Source of the DNA: Pterois miles
Lineage: Eukaryota > Chordata > Actinopteri > Perciformes > Scorpaenidae
Assembly (NCBI GenBank): GCA_947000775.1
Contig: CAMQGK010000001.1
Location: 1,291,001-1,355,000, forward strand
Direction of reading: 5' to 3'
DNA: 64,000 bases
Part shown: positions 22,501 through 35,400 of the stretch, piece after piece
Position numbering within the stretch: position 1 is the stretch's first letter
Layout: each line of letters starts with the position of its first letter
Program-made: the position numbers and the translations under genes
Notes under the pieces: model-generated
Databases searched by the model: none
Told to the model about the DNA's origin: nothing
Seen by the model: only the letters and a program-made list of their open reading frames with translations

Positions 22501-23018
22501 TCACAGCGGAGGGGGAGACAACGGACTCGGCCCACTCCAGACTCACCCTTCTCACTCAGTCGTCAGGAAACATGCAGAATGTGGCTCTGGTCACTCAAGG
22601 CGGCGTGGTAGACCAGAGCCCTCACATTCAGACTATCAGTATGCTGGAGGGCCAGATGACACACCAGCCTGAGCAGATGCATGTCATCACTCTGAGTAAA
22701 GAGGCAATGGAGCACCTACAGGCCCACCACGGTCCCCCGCAACCCCTCCAGATAGCACAGCGACCCGTCCAGCAGCTGCAGATGATGCACCAGCCGATCC
22801 ACCAGCTGGCTGTCGCTCAGGACACGTCGCAGGGGCAGGTGAGCAGGGAGCAACACAACCAGCAGGCCATTCACATCAGCAGCCAGAGCAGCCAGCCCAT
22901 CTCCATCAGCCAGACCAGTGAGCAGATCTCCAGCCACCACATCCAGGGACAGACGTTTCAGATCCAGGCAGGGACCGTCTCCTACCTGTACACCACCGGG
23001 CTGCCGCAGGAGAGCTGA
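12116..23018 (+). CDS. zbtb24: zbtb24, BTB and zinc finger protein
   Basis: Nuclear transcription factor; in mammals it activates CDCA7 and is needed for DNA methylation of pericentromeric satellites (ICF2 syndrome gene). Canonical CDS: 14678-15500, 19880-20047, 20222-20305, 20398-20481, 20571-20652, 22145-23018; 704 residues (human about 697), all junctions in phase. Domains: BTB about 20-130 (LCDITLVVEDVHFKAHKALL), AT-hook KRGRPKK about 155-161 plus a second basic GRKRK patch about 241-245, C2H2 finger 1 at 253-273, fingers 2-8 to about residue 470, then a Gln-rich tail with EVRNILQLQEYQLP, conserved in ZBTB24. All eight fingers keep C2H2 spacing. The start at 14678 matches the human N-terminus, but an in-frame ATG in exon 1 (12132) could add 16 residues. 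Intron 2 is 4.4 kb of satellite plus a Tc1-like element. Confidence 0.97.
12153..13221. other. zbtb24 intron 1, 5' part
   Basis: GC-moderate near the promoter, then very AT-rich with runs of ATTTATTT/AATAAATA between 12730 and 13160. No exon seen; the open frames in it are low-complexity. Confidence 0.4.
13222..13725. mobile_element. foldback element with about 150-bp inverted arms
   Basis: The left arm (about 13222-13372) and the complement of the right arm (about 13570-13725) align through TACAGTAT, GGCTCCATACAGCGGG versus GGCTCTGTACAGCAGG, a CCCCCCGCTGCCGC-type block, TACAGGTGTGCAG and TCTGAAGCTGAA. By eye identity is about 75-80%. A loop of about 200 bp lies between. It is GC-rich in an AT-rich intron, which argues for insertion. 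No transposase frame is evident. Confidence 0.65.
14165..14526. mobile_element. MITE-like repeat (GCTGCA ... TGCAGC ends)
   Basis: Starts AGAGCTGCAGCGATTAATCA and ends in AAATTGCAGCACTA, an imperfect terminal inverted repeat. The internal ATTAATCG/CGATTAAT and TTTTAGACCAAACAACTAAT phrases belong to a very common teleost non-autonomous DNA repeat. It lies about 120 bp before the zbtb24 exon 2 acceptor. Confidence 0.65.
14678..15500 (+). CDS. zbtb24: zbtb24 exon 2: BTB, AT-hook, finger 1
   Basis: The acceptor at 14650 leaves 27 bases of 5' UTR before ATG 14678; the donor GTAAGC starts at 15501. Encodes residues 1-274 plus one base of Gly275, ending in the finger linker RTHTG. Confidence 0.97.
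15540..16856 (+). repeat. A-rich minisatellite in zbtb24 intron 2, left part
   Basis: Tandem units of roughly 24-28 bp with core GTCATAGTATAGTATGTCG followed by a run of A (usually 4-8). Units vary: TCG/TCA/TCTA before the A-run, TATT for TATAG, and shortened GTCAGTATAGTATG forms. Two long A-runs occur (about 15845-15871 and 16483-16510). The core is the complement of the motif in the 23.5-60.7 kb array. Confidence 0.9.
16859..18457 (-). mobile_element. Tc1/mariner-like transposon
   Basis: 1599 bp. Termini read CAGTACAGACCAAAAGTTT in inverted orientation with TA on both sides (16857-16858, 18458-18459). The inverted repeats are unusually long, about 250 bp (16859-17114 and 18206-18457), nearly identical, and reach into the end of the transposase reading region. 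A broken transposase gene lies between on the minus strand. The element sits inside the minisatellite, whose units flank it on both sides. Confidence 0.93.
17070..18050 (-). pseudogene. Tc1-like transposase, frameshifted
   Basis: The start (complement of 18048-18050) opens MARRKQLSKEKRVA, a typical N-terminus, but stops after about 37 codons. The longest open stretch is 17070-17936; its first 40 or so residues are an out-of-frame reading and the transposase frame returns at LRNGRLTATQ. At least two frameshifts are therefore needed to explain it. Catalytic region seen: WSDESKFEIFG, IIQQDNDPKHTSR, PQSPDLNPIQMVWGELD. The spacing is near the DD34E class (33-35 depending on which Asp of DND is counted). 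Inactive as it stands. Confidence 0.9.
18460..19480 (+). repeat. A-rich minisatellite in zbtb24 intron 2, right part
   Basis: Same units as 15540-16856 resume right after the Tc1-like element. Two units have pure G tracts in place of the usual GGGAAAAA: 21 G at 18596-18616 and 19 G at 18747-18765. It fades near 19480 after a T-run at about 19436-19454. Confidence 0.9.
19880..20047 (+). CDS. zbtb24: zbtb24 exon 3: fingers 2 and 3
   Basis: Acceptor TTTCCCCAG, donor GTATCT. Encodes CLVCGKGFTQKHTLLVHQ and CTVCSKALSTKHALQEH with TGEKPF linkers. Confidence 0.96.
20222..20305 (+). CDS. zbtb24: zbtb24 exon 4: finger 4
   Basis: 84 bases, exactly one finger repeat (28 codons). Encodes CDKCGKTFTQKRQLKSH, very close to the human finger. 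Acceptor CATCCTTAG, donor GTGAGA. Confidence 0.96.
20398..20481 (+). CDS. zbtb24: zbtb24 exon 5: finger 5
   Basis: 84 bases, one finger: CAQCHHKFMDTAQLKKH. Acceptor AACTGAAG, donor GTAAAG. Confidence 0.96.
20571..20652 (+). CDS. zbtb24: zbtb24 exon 6: finger 6
   Basis: 82 bases; phase changes from 1 to 0-after-2, so the Arg codon AG|A is completed in exon 7. Encodes CEICGKCFTAKSTLQTH. Acceptor ATCCTTACAG, donor GTGAGA. Confidence 0.96.
20653..22144. other. zbtb24 intron 6, nothing assigned
   Basis: 1.5 kb of ordinary AT-rich intron. No repeat of the satellite family and no exon seen. Ends in the acceptor TCCTTTTTCAG. Confidence 0.5.
22145..23018 (+). CDS. zbtb24: zbtb24 exon 7: fingers 7-8 and Gln-rich tail
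   Basis: Encodes CSICNKSFSDPSARRRH and CSFCSLSFTRLDNLKTH, then a long tail rich in Gln, Ser and His with HVITLSKEAMEHLQAH, a ZBTB24 hallmark. Stop TGA at 23016-23018. The tail is GC-rich relative to the surrounding introns. Confidence 0.97.
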
Positions 23019-23407
23019 GTGGGGGCCAAATACAGACTGATAATGCTGCTACAGTACATTAATGATGGACAAATAAGACTATCATTAGTGTTTTTCTGTC
23101 AACCAGATAAAGAAAGGTATTAATTAATCTAAGCCCAACAGTACACTTTAGGAAATGATCAGCAGTGAAACAAAATAAGCAATTTGTAGAAATTAATATT
23201 TCTTGATCAAATTCAGAGTGTAATGGTGCTACACATGTACAGTATATGACTGTGGTGGATGACAGTCTTAAACTGGATGATAAAAATGCCCTTATGAATA
23301 ACAAATGATTATTACGTCTTAATTCACACATAACTAACATAGTAGATTTAACAGCGCTCAGCAGAGAAAGCGCTTGTTAAACGAGCATTCCTACCTGTGG
23401 CTGAATC
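23019..23407. other. tail-to-tail spacer of zbtb24 and the coiled-coil gene
   Basis: Only 389 bp separate the two convergent stop codons, so the 3' UTRs probably meet or overlap. I found no canonical AATAAA on either strand in the interval. Confidence 0.55.
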
Positions 23408-23461
23408 TCACAGGTCTGGTAACGACGGCTCAGCAGTCAGGACACGCAGTCCAGACGGATC
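23408..23461 (-). CDS. coiled-coil gene, terminal coding exon
   Basis: Acceptor TTGGTCTTTCAG lies just above 23461. Seventeen codons ending LPDL then TGA (complement of 23408-23410). Small, so supported mainly by the acceptor, the matching phase and the position tail-to-tail with zbtb24. Confidence 0.6.
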   Translation of the reverse strand, partial: DPSGLRVLTAEPSLPDL

Positions 23462-26400
23462 CTGAAAGACCAACAAAGGCTGATTTATCCAAGGACTGTG
23501 TACAGGCTTTATGTAGGGCTGTCAACCACTTATGACTATACAATGACTTTTTTTGACATACTATACTAGGACGGCTTTTTTTTGACATAGTTTACTATGA
23601 CAAGTTTTTTTCGACATGCTATGACGACTTTTTTCAACATGCTATACAATGACGACATTTTTTTCCGACAATATACGATGACTCTTTTTTCAACATACTA
23701 TACTATGACGATTTTTTTTGACATGCTACACTATGACAACGTTATTTGACAGTATACCATGACGAATATTTTCTTTTCAACATACTATACTATGATGACT
23801 TTTTGCAACATACTTTACTATGAAGACTTTTTTTTTCCGACAAATTATACTATGGCAACTTTTTTTTTCGCCATACTAAACAATGACTTTTTTCGACGTA
23901 CTATACTACGACGATTTTTTTTCCAACATGCTATACTATGACGACTTTTTTAATTGATGTTATACCATGACTTTTTTCGACATACTACTGTGATGACTTT
24001 TTTTTACATGGTACACTTTGATGACTGTGCAGCCTTTTTTTTCGACATACTATACGATGATAACTTTTATCTTTCTTTTTGACTATGACGACTTTTTTCG
24101 ACATACTATATATACTATGACAATTTTTTTTCGACATAGTATACTTTGGCAACTTTTTTCGACATACTTTAGTGTGAAGACTTTTTTTTTCCGACAAACT
24201 ATACTATGACGCTTTTTTCGACATACTAAACAATGACTTTATTTCTACATACTAAACTATGACGACTTTTTTCGACATGCCATACTATGACAATTTTTTT
24301 CCGACAAACTATACTATGACAACTTTTTTGCGCCATACTATATGACGACTTTTTTAAAGACATACTATAGTATGATGATTTTTTTCGACATCCTGTACGA
24401 CGATTTCTTGTCAACATGCTATACTGCAACGATTTTTTTCCAACATACTATACTATGACTTTTTTCGACATGCTAGAATATGACGACTTTTTTCGCCATA
24501 CTAAACGATGACTTTATTTCAATACTAGGCTATGACGACTTTTTTCCGACATAGTATACGATCTTTTTTCAACATACTTTACTATTACGATTATTTTTTG
24601 ACATGCCATACTGTGACGACATTTTTTTCATACTATATTTTCGACATACTATACTATGACAGATTTTTTTTGACATACTATACGATAATTTATTTTTCCC
24701 TCGACATATACTATGACGACTTTTTGAAACATACTATACTATGATGACTTTTTTCGATATACTATACTATGACAAATTTTTTACCGATATGTTATACTAT
24801 GACTTTTTTTGACACACTAAACTGTGACGACTTTTCAACATACTATACGATGACTTCTTTTTTTCGACATACTACTATGATGACTTTTTTTACATGGTAC
24901 ACTTTGACGACTTTTTTTCTGAAGTACTATACTATGCAACCTTTTTTCGACATACTATGACATTTTTTTTTTGGACATAGTATACTTTGACTTCTTTTTT
25001 CGACATACTTTACTATGGTGACTTTTTTTCCGTCAAACTATACTATGACAACTTTTTTATAATAATGATTTATAATATGACCGTTTTCATGATTTATAAA
25101 AATGAAAAATTCGCATCTTCTGCTTTTGTAAATTTCCAACATTTCCGAAATGCTTTTTTCCACCATAGAATCATTTTACATGCTATAATACGACCGTTTC
25201 CATGATTTTTTTCAACATCAAAGAAATTTGACGTTTTCATCGAAAAATTTAGACATACTATACTATGACTTTTTTTTGTAAAATTTTCCAACATTTCACG
25301 AAATTACTTTTTCCACCATAGAATGATTTTACATGCTGTAATACGACCGTTTTCATTATTTTTTCCAACATAAAAAAAAATTGACGTTTTCATCGAAAAA
25401 TTTCGACATACTATACTATGACGGTTTTTTTTGTAAAATTTTTCAACATTTCACAAAATGACTTTATTTCAACGTAGAATCATTTTACATGCTATAATAT
25501 GACCATTTTCATGATTTTTTCCAACATCAAAGAAATTTGACGTTTTCATCGGAAAATTTCGACATACTATACTGTGATTTTTTTTGTAAAATTTCAACAT
25601 TTCACAAAATGACTTTATTTCACCATAGAATCATTTTACATGCTATAAGATAAGATAAGATAAGATAAGATATTCCTTTATTAGTCCCACAGTGGGGAAA
25701 TTTACACGTTACAGCAGCAATACAAATAAAATAAATTAGTATATACATAATAGAAAATAGAAAAAAAGTAAAGACAGAAAAAATGTGTCCATCATATCAA
25801 TGATATGATTGTACATAAAGTCCTTATTGCACTTATGTCCGGTGAGTTTGTTGTGAATGTGTATGTGGTCTACTGGGAGCAGTGCTGGTTGTGGAGTCTA
25901 ACAGCTGCAGACAGGAAGGACCTTCTGTAACGCTCCTTCGTACACTTAGGGTGTAGCAGCCTGTCACTGAAGGAGCTCTCCAGAGCTCTAATGGTGTCTC
26001 TCATGGGGTGGGAGTCCTTCTCCATCATGGATGACAGTTTAGCCGTCATCCTCCTCTCTCCCACCACCTGCACTGAGTCCAGAGAGCATCCCAGGACAGA
26101 GCTGGCCCTTTTAATAATCTTATCCAGCCTCTTCCTGTCTGCAGCTGTGATGCTGCTGCCCCAGCAAACCACTCCATAAAATATGGCTGATGCCACCACG
26201 GTGTCATAAAAAGTTTTCAGGAGTGTCCCCTGCACTCCAAAAGACCTCAGTCTCCTGACTGAGTAATATGACCGTTATCATGATTTTTTTTCAACATCAA
26301 AGAAATTTACGTTTTCATTGAAAAATTTCGACATACTATTTGACATTTTTTTGCAAAAATTTTCAACATTTCACAAATAAAAAAAAAAAAAAAAAAAAAA

Positions 26401-29400
26401 ATCGATATCATGATTTTTTTCAACATCAAAGAAATTTGACGTTTTCATCGAAAAATTTCGACATACTATACTATGACATTTTTTTTTGTAAAATTTTCCA
26501 ACATTTCACGAAAATTACTTTTTCCACCATAGAATGATTTTACATGCTGTAATACGACCGTTTTCATTATTTTTTCCAACATCAAACATATTCGACGTTT
26601 TCATCGAAAAATTTCGACATACTATACTATGACGCTTTTTTTGGAAAATTTTCCAGCATTTCACAAAATGACTTTATTTCAACGTAGAATCATTTTACAT
26701 GCTGTAATACGACCGTTTTCATTATTTTTTCCAACATCAAAAAAAATTGACGTTTTCATTAAAAAATTTCGACATAGACATTTTTTTGCAAAATTTTTCA
26801 ACATTTCATAATCATATCATGATTTTTTTCAACATCAAAGAAATTTACGTTTTCATTGAAAAATTTCGACATACTGACATTTTTTTGCAAAAATTTTCAA
26901 CATTTCATAATCATTTCATGATTTTTTTCAACATCAAAGAAATTTGACGTTTTCATCGAAAAATTTCGACATACTATACTATGACGTTTTTTTGTAAAAT
27001 TTTTCAACATTTCACAAAATGACTTTATTTCAACGTAGAATCATTTTACATGCTGTAATACGACCGTTATCATGATTTTTTTCAACATCAAACAAATTCG
27101 ACGTTTTCATCGAAAAATTTCGACATACTATACTATGACGTTTTTCTTTGTAAAATTTTTCAACATTTCACAAAATGACTTTCACCATAGAATAACTTTA
27201 CATGCTATAATGCGACCGATTTCATGATTTTTTTCAACATCAAAGAAATTTGACGTTTTCATCGAAAAATTTCGACATACTATACTATGACGTTCTTTTT
27301 TTGTAAAATTTTTCAACATTTCACAAAATGACTTTATTTCACCATAGAATCATTTTACATGCTATAATACGACCGATTTCATGATTTTTTTAAATTTAAA
27401 AAAAATTTAATTTTTTATTAAAAATTTTAAATAATATAATATAATTTTTTTTTTATAAATTTTTCACAAAATGACTTCATTTCACCATAGAATCATTTTA
27501 CATGCTGTAATGCGACCGATTTCATGATTTTTTTCAACATCAAACACATTCGACGTTTTCATCCAAAAATTTCGACATACTATACTATGACGTTTTTTTT
27601 GTAAAATTTTTCAACATTTCACAAAATGACTTTAAAAAAAAAAATTTCAAAAACGTTTTTCCCATAGAATAATTTTACATGCTATAATACGACCGATTTC
27701 ATGATTTTTTTCACAAAATGACTTCATTTCACCATAGACTCATTTTACATGCTATAATGCGACCGATTTCATGATTTTTTTCAACAAAATGACTTTATTT
27801 CACCAGAGAATCATTTTACATGCTATAATGCGACCGATTTCATGATTTTACGACTTTCACAAAATGACTTTATTTCACCATAGAATCATTTTACATGCTA
27901 TAATGCGACCGATTTCATGATTTTTTTAAACATCAAACAAATTTGACGTTTTCATCGAAAATTTCGACATACTATACTATGACGTTTTTTTTTTGTAAAA
28001 TTTTCCAATATTTCACGAAATTACTTTTTTCCACCATAGAATAATTGTACATGCTGTAATACGACCGTTTTCATTATTTTTTCCAACATCAAAAAAATTA
28101 GACGTTTTCATCGAAAAATTTCGACATAATATACTGTGACGTTTTTTTTTGTAAAATTTTCCGACATTTCACAAAATTACTTTTTTCCACCATAGAATAA
28201 TTTTACAAGCTGTAATACGACCGTTTTCATTATTTTTTCCAACATCAAAAAAATTAGACGTTTTCATCGAAAAATTTCGACATACTATACTATAATCATA
28301 TCATGCTTTTTTTTTTGGAAAATTTTCCAATATTTCACGAAATGACTTTTGCTCACCATAGATTCATTCTACATGCTGTAATACGACCGTTTTCATGGTT
28401 TTTTTCAACTTCAGAAAAATTTGACGTTTTCATCAGAAAATTTCATAATACTATACTATGGCGTTTTTTTTTTGGAAAATTTTCCAATATTTCACGAAAT
28501 GACTTTTGCTCACCATAAAATCATTCTACATGCTATAATACTACCGTTTTCATGCTTTTTTTCAACATCAAACAAATTTGACGTTTTCATTGAAAAATTT
28601 CGACATACTATACTATGATGTTTTTTTTTTTGTAAAATTTTCCAATATTTCACGAAATTACTTTTTTCCACCATAGAATGATTTTACATGCTGTAATACG
28701 ACCGTTTTCATTATTTTTTTCCAACATCAAAAAAATTTGACGTTTTCATCGAAAAATTTCGACATACTATACTATGACGTTTTTTTTTGTAAAATTTTCC
28801 GACATTTCACAAAATTACTTTTTTCCACCATAGAATAATTTTACAAGCTGTAATACGACCGTTTTCATTATTTTTTCCAACATCAAAAAAATTAGACGTT
28901 TTCATCGAAAAATTTATGACGCTTTTTTGTAAAATTTTTCAACATTTCACAAAATGACTTTATTTCAACGTAGAATCATTTTACATGCTGTAATACGACC
29001 GTTATGATGATTTTTTCAACATCAAAGATATTCGACTTTTTGTAAAATTTTTCAACACTTCACAAAATGACTTTATTTCACCATAGAATCATTTTACATG
29101 CTATGATGCGACCGATTTCATGATTTCTTTCACAAAATGACTTTATTTCACCATAGAATCATTTTACATGCTATAATGCGACCGATTTCATGATTTTTTT
29201 AAACATCAAACAAATTTGACATTTTCATCGAAAATTTCGACATACTATACTATGACGTTTTTTTTTTTGTAAAATTTTCCAATATTTCACGAAATTACTT
29301 TTTTCCACCATAGAATAATTTTACATGCTGTAATACTACCGTTTTCATTATTTTTTCCAACATCAAAAAAATTTGACGTTTTCATCGAAAAATTTCGACA

Positions 29401-32400
29401 TAGTATACTATGACGTTTTTTTTGTAAAATTTTTCAACATTTCACAAAATGACTTTATTTCAACGTAGAATCATTTTACATGCTGTAATACGACCGTTAT
29501 CATGATTTTTTTCAACATCAAACAAATTTGACGTTTTCATCGAAAAATTTCGACATACTATACTATGACATTTTTTTTTGTAAAATTTTTCAACATTTCA
29601 CAAAATGACTTTATTTCAACGAAGAATCATTTTACATGCTGTAATACGACCGTTATCATGATTTTTTTCAACATCAAAGAAATTTGACGTTTTCATCGAA
29701 AAATTTCGACATACTATACTATGACGATTTTTTTTGTAAAATTTTTCAACATTTCACAAAATGACTTCATTTCACCATAGAATAATTTTACATGCTATAA
29801 TGCGACCGATTTCATGATTTTTTTCACAAAATGACTTCATTTCACCATGGAATCATTTTACATGCTATAATGCGACCGATTTCATGATTTTTTTTAAACA
29901 TCAAACAAATTTGACATTTTCATCGAAAATTTCGACATACTATACTATGACGTTTTTTTTTTTGTAAAATTTTCCAATATTTCACGAAATTACTTTTTTC
30001 CACCATAGAATAATTTTACATGCTGTAATACTACCGTTTTCATTATTTTTTCCAACATCAAAAAAATTTGACGTTTTCATCGAAAAATTTCGACATACTA
30101 TACTATGACGTTTTTTTTTGTAAAATTTTTCAACATTTCACAAAATGACTTTATTTCAACGTAGAATCATTTTACATGCTGTAATACGACCGTTATCATG
30201 ATTTTTTTCAACATCAAACAAATTTGACGTTTTCATCGAAAAATTTCGACATACTATACTATGACATTTTTTTTTGTAAAATTTTTCAACATTTCACAAA
30301 ATGACTTTATTTCAACGTGGAATCATTTTACATGCTGTAATACGACCGTTATGATGATTTTTTTCAACATCAAAAAAATTTGACGTTTTCATTGAAAAAT
30401 TTCGACATACTATACTATGACGTTTTTTTTGTAAAATTTTTCAACATTTCACAAAATGACTTTATTTCAACGTGGAATCATTTTACATGCTGTAATACGA
30501 CCGTTATGATGATTTTTTCAACATCAAAAAAATTTGACGTTTTCATTGAAAAATTTCGACATACTATACTATGACGTTTTTTTTTGTAAAATTTTTCAAC
30601 ATTTCACAAAATGACTTTATTTCAACGAAGAATCATTTTACATGCTGTAATACGACCGTTATCATGATTTTTTTCAACATCAAACAAATTTGACGTTTTC
30701 ATCGAAAAATTTCGACATACTATACTATGACGATTTTTTTTGTAAAATTTTTCAACATTTCACAAAATGACTTCATTTCACCATAGAATAATTTTACATG
30801 CTATAATGCGACCGATTTCATGATTTTTTTCACAAAATGACTTCATTTCACCATGGAATCATTTTACATGCTATAATGCGACCGATTTCATGATTTTTTT
30901 CACAAAATGACTTTATTTCACCATAGAATCATTTTACATGCTATAATGCAACCGATTTCATGATTTTTTCAATATCAAACACATTCGACGTTTTCATCGA
31001 AAAATTTCGACATACTATACTATGACGTTTTTTTTGTAAAATTTTTCAACATTTCACAAAATGACTTTATTTCACCATAGAATCATTTTACATGCTGTAA
31101 TGCGACCGATTTCATGATTTTTTTCAACATCAAAAAAATTTGACGTTTTCATTGAAAAATTTCGACATACTATACTATGACGTTTTTTTTGTAAAATTTT
31201 TCAACATTTCACAAAATGACTTTATTTCACCATAGAATCATTTTACATGCTATAATACGACCGATTTCATGATTTTTTTCACAAAATGACTTCATTTCAC
31301 CATAGACTCATTTTACATGCTATAATGCGACCGATTTCATGATTTTTTCACAAAATGACTTTATTTCACCATAGAATCATTTTACATGCTATAATGCGAC
31401 CGATTTCATGATTTCTTTCACAAAATGACTTTATTTCACCATAGAATTATTTTACATGTTATAATGCGACCGATTTCATGATTTTTTTAAACATCAAACA
31501 AATTTGACGTTTTCATCGAAAATTTCGACATACTATACTATGACGTTTTTTTTTTGTAAAATTTTCCAATATTTCACGAAATTACTTTTTTCCACCATAG
31601 AATAATTGTACATGCTGTAATACGACCGTTTTCATTATTTTTTCCAACATCAAAAAAATTAGACGTTTTCATCGAAAAATTTCGACATACTATACTATGA
31701 CGTTTTTTTGTAAAATTTTTCAACAATTCACAAAATGACTTTATTTCAACGTAGAATCATTTTACTTGCTGTAATACGACCGTTTTCATGATTTTTTTCA
31801 ACATCAAAGAAATTTGACGTTTTCATCGAAAAATTTCGACATACTATACTATGACTTTTTTTTGGAAAATTTTTCAACATTTCACAAAATGACTTTATTT
31901 CACCATAGAATCATTTTACATGCTATAATACGACCGATTTCATGATTTTTTTCACAAAATGACTTCATTTCACCATAGAATCATTTTACATGCTATAATG
32001 CGACCGATTTCATGATTTTTTTCAATATCAAACATATTCGACGTTTTCATCGAAAAATTTCGACATACTATACTATGACGTTTTTTTTTGTAAAATTTTA
32101 CGACATTTCACAAAATGACTTTATTTCAACGTAGAATCATTTTACATGCTGTAATACGACCGTTTTCATGATTTTTTTCAACATCAAAGAAATTTGACGT
32201 TTTCATCGAAAAATTTCGACATACTATACTATGACGTTTTTTTTGGAAAATTTTTCAACATTTCACAAAATGACTTTATTTCACCATAGAATCATTTTAC
32301 ATGCTATAATACGACCGTTTTCATGATTTTTTTCAACATCAAATAAATTTACGTTTTCATTGAAAAATTTCGACATACTGACATTTTTTTGCAAAAATTT

Positions 32401-35400
32401 TCAACATTTCATAATCATATCATGATTTTTTTCAACATCAAAGAAATTTAACGTTTTCATCGAAAAATTTCGACATACTATACTATGACGTTTTTTTGTA
32501 AAATTTTTCAACATTTCACAAAATGACTTTATTTCAACGTAGAATCATTTTACATGCTGTAATACGACCGTTATCATGATTTTTTTCAACATCAAACAAA
32601 TTCGACGTTTTCAGCGAAAATTTCGACATACTATACTATGACGTTTTTTTTTTTGTAAAATTTTCCAATATTCCACGAAATTACTTTTTTCCACCATAGA
32701 ATAATTTTACATGCTGTAATACGACCGTTTTCATTATTTTTTCCAACATCAAAAAAATTAGACGTTTTCATCGAAAAATTTCGACATACTATACTATGGC
32801 GTTTTTTTGGAAAATTTTCCAATATTTCACGAAATGACTTTTGCTCACCATAGATTCATTCTACATGCTATAATACGACCGTTTTCATGATTTTTTTCAA
32901 CTTCAGAAAAATTTGACGTTTTCATCGAAAAATTTCGACATAGTATACTATGACGTTTTTTTTGTAAAATTTTTCAACATTTCACAAAATGACTTTATTT
33001 CAACGTAGAATAATTTTACATGCTGTAATACGACCGTTATCATGATTTTTTTCAACATCAAACAAATTTGACGTTTTCATCGAAAAATTTCGACATACTA
33101 TACTATGACGTTTTTTTTTTTGTAAAATTTTTCAACATTTCACAAAATGACTTTATTTCACCATAGAATCATTTTACATGCTATAATGCGACCGATTTCA
33201 TGATTTTTTTCACAAAATGACTTCATTTCACCATAGAATCATTTTACATGCTATAATGCGACCGATTTCATGATTTTTTTCACAAAATGACTATTTCACC
33301 ATAGAATCATTTTACATGCTATAATGCGACTGATTTCATGATTTTTTTCAACATCAAACAAATTTGACGTTTTCATCGAAAAATTTCGACATACTATACT
33401 GTGACGTTTTTTTTTTGTAAAATTTTCTAATATTTCACGAAATTACTTTATTTCACCATAGAATCATTTTACATGCTGTAATACGACCGTTTTCATTATT
33501 TTTTCCAACATCAAAAAAATTTGACGTTTTCATCGAAAAATTTCGACATACTATACTATGACGTTTTTTTTTGTAAAATTTTTCAACATTTCACAAAATG
33601 ACTTTATTTCAACGTAGAATAATTTTACAAGCTGTAATACGACCGTTTTCATTATTTTTTCCAACATCAAACAAATTTGACGTTTTCATCGAAAAATTTC
33701 GACATACTATACTATGGCGTTTTTTTGGAAAATTTTCCAATATTTCACGAAATGACTTTTGCTCACCATAGATTCATTCTACATGCTATAATACGACCGT
33801 TTTCATGGTTTTTTTTCAACTTCAGAAAAATTTGACGTTTTCATAAAAAAATTTCATAATACTATACTATGGCGTTTTTTTTTGGAAAATTTTCCAATAT
33901 TTCACGAAATGACTTTTGCTCACCATAAAATCATTCTACATGCTATAATACTACCGTTTTCATGCTTTTTTTTCAACATCAAACAAATTTGATGTTTTCA
34001 TTGAAAATTTCGACATACTATACTATTACGTTTTTTTTTTTGTAAAATTTTCCAATATTTCACGAAATTACTTTTTTCCACCATAGAATAATTTTACATG
34101 CTGTAATACGACCGTTTTCATTATATTTTCCAACATCAAAACAAATTCGACGTTTTCATCGAAAAATTTCGACATACTATACTATGACGTTTTTTTGTAA
34201 AATTTTTCAACATTTCACAAAATGACTTTATTTCAACGTGGAATCATTTTACATGCTGTAATACGACCGTTATGATGATTTTTTCAACATCAAACATATT
34301 CGACGTTTTCATCGAAAAATTTCGACATACTATACTATGACTTTTTTTTGTAAAATTTTCCGACAATTCACAAAATTACTTTATTTCAACGTAGAATCAT
34401 TTTACATGCTGTAATACGACCGTTTTCATGATTTTTTTCAACATCAAAGAAATTTGACGTTTTCATCGAAAAATTTCGACATACTATACTATGACTTTTT
34501 TTTGTAAAATTTTTCAACATTTCACAAATTACTTTATTTTAACGTAGAATCATTTTACATGCTGTAATACGACCGACTTCATGATTTTTTTCAACATCAA
34601 AGAAATTTGATGTTTTCATCGGAAAATTTCGACATACTATACTGTGACGTTTTTTTTGGAAAATTTTTCAACATTTCACAAAATGACTTTATTTCACCAT
34701 AGAATCATTTTACATGCTATAATATGACCGTTTTCATGATTTTTTTCAAAGTCAAAGAAATTTGACGTTTTCATCGAAAATTTCGACATACTATGACATT
34801 TTTTTTTTGTAAAATTTTCCAATATTTCACGAAATTACTTTTTTCCACCATAGAATAATTTTACATGCTGTAATACGACCGTTTTCATTATTTTTTCCAA
34901 CATCAAAGAAATTAGACGTTTTCATCGAAAAATTTCGACATACTATACTATGACGTTTTTTTTGTAAAATTTTCCGACATTTCACAAAATTACTTTTTTC
35001 CACCATAGAATAATTTTACATGACGCTTTTTTTGGAAAATTTTCCAACATTTCACAAAATGACTTTATTTCACCATAGAATCATTTTACATGCTATAATA
35101 CGACCGATTTCATGATTTTTTTCACAAAATGACTTCATTTCACCATAGAATCATTTTACATGCTATAATGCGACCGATTTCATGATTTTTTTCAATATCA
35201 AACATATTCGACGTTTTCATCGAAAAATTTCGACATACTATACTATGACGTTTTTTTTGTAAAATTTTACGACATTTCACAAAATGACTTTATTTCAACG
35301 TAGAATCATTTTACATGCTGTAATACGACCGTTTTCATGATTTTTTTCAACATCAAAGAAATTTGACGTTTTCATCGAAAAATTTCGACATACTATACTA

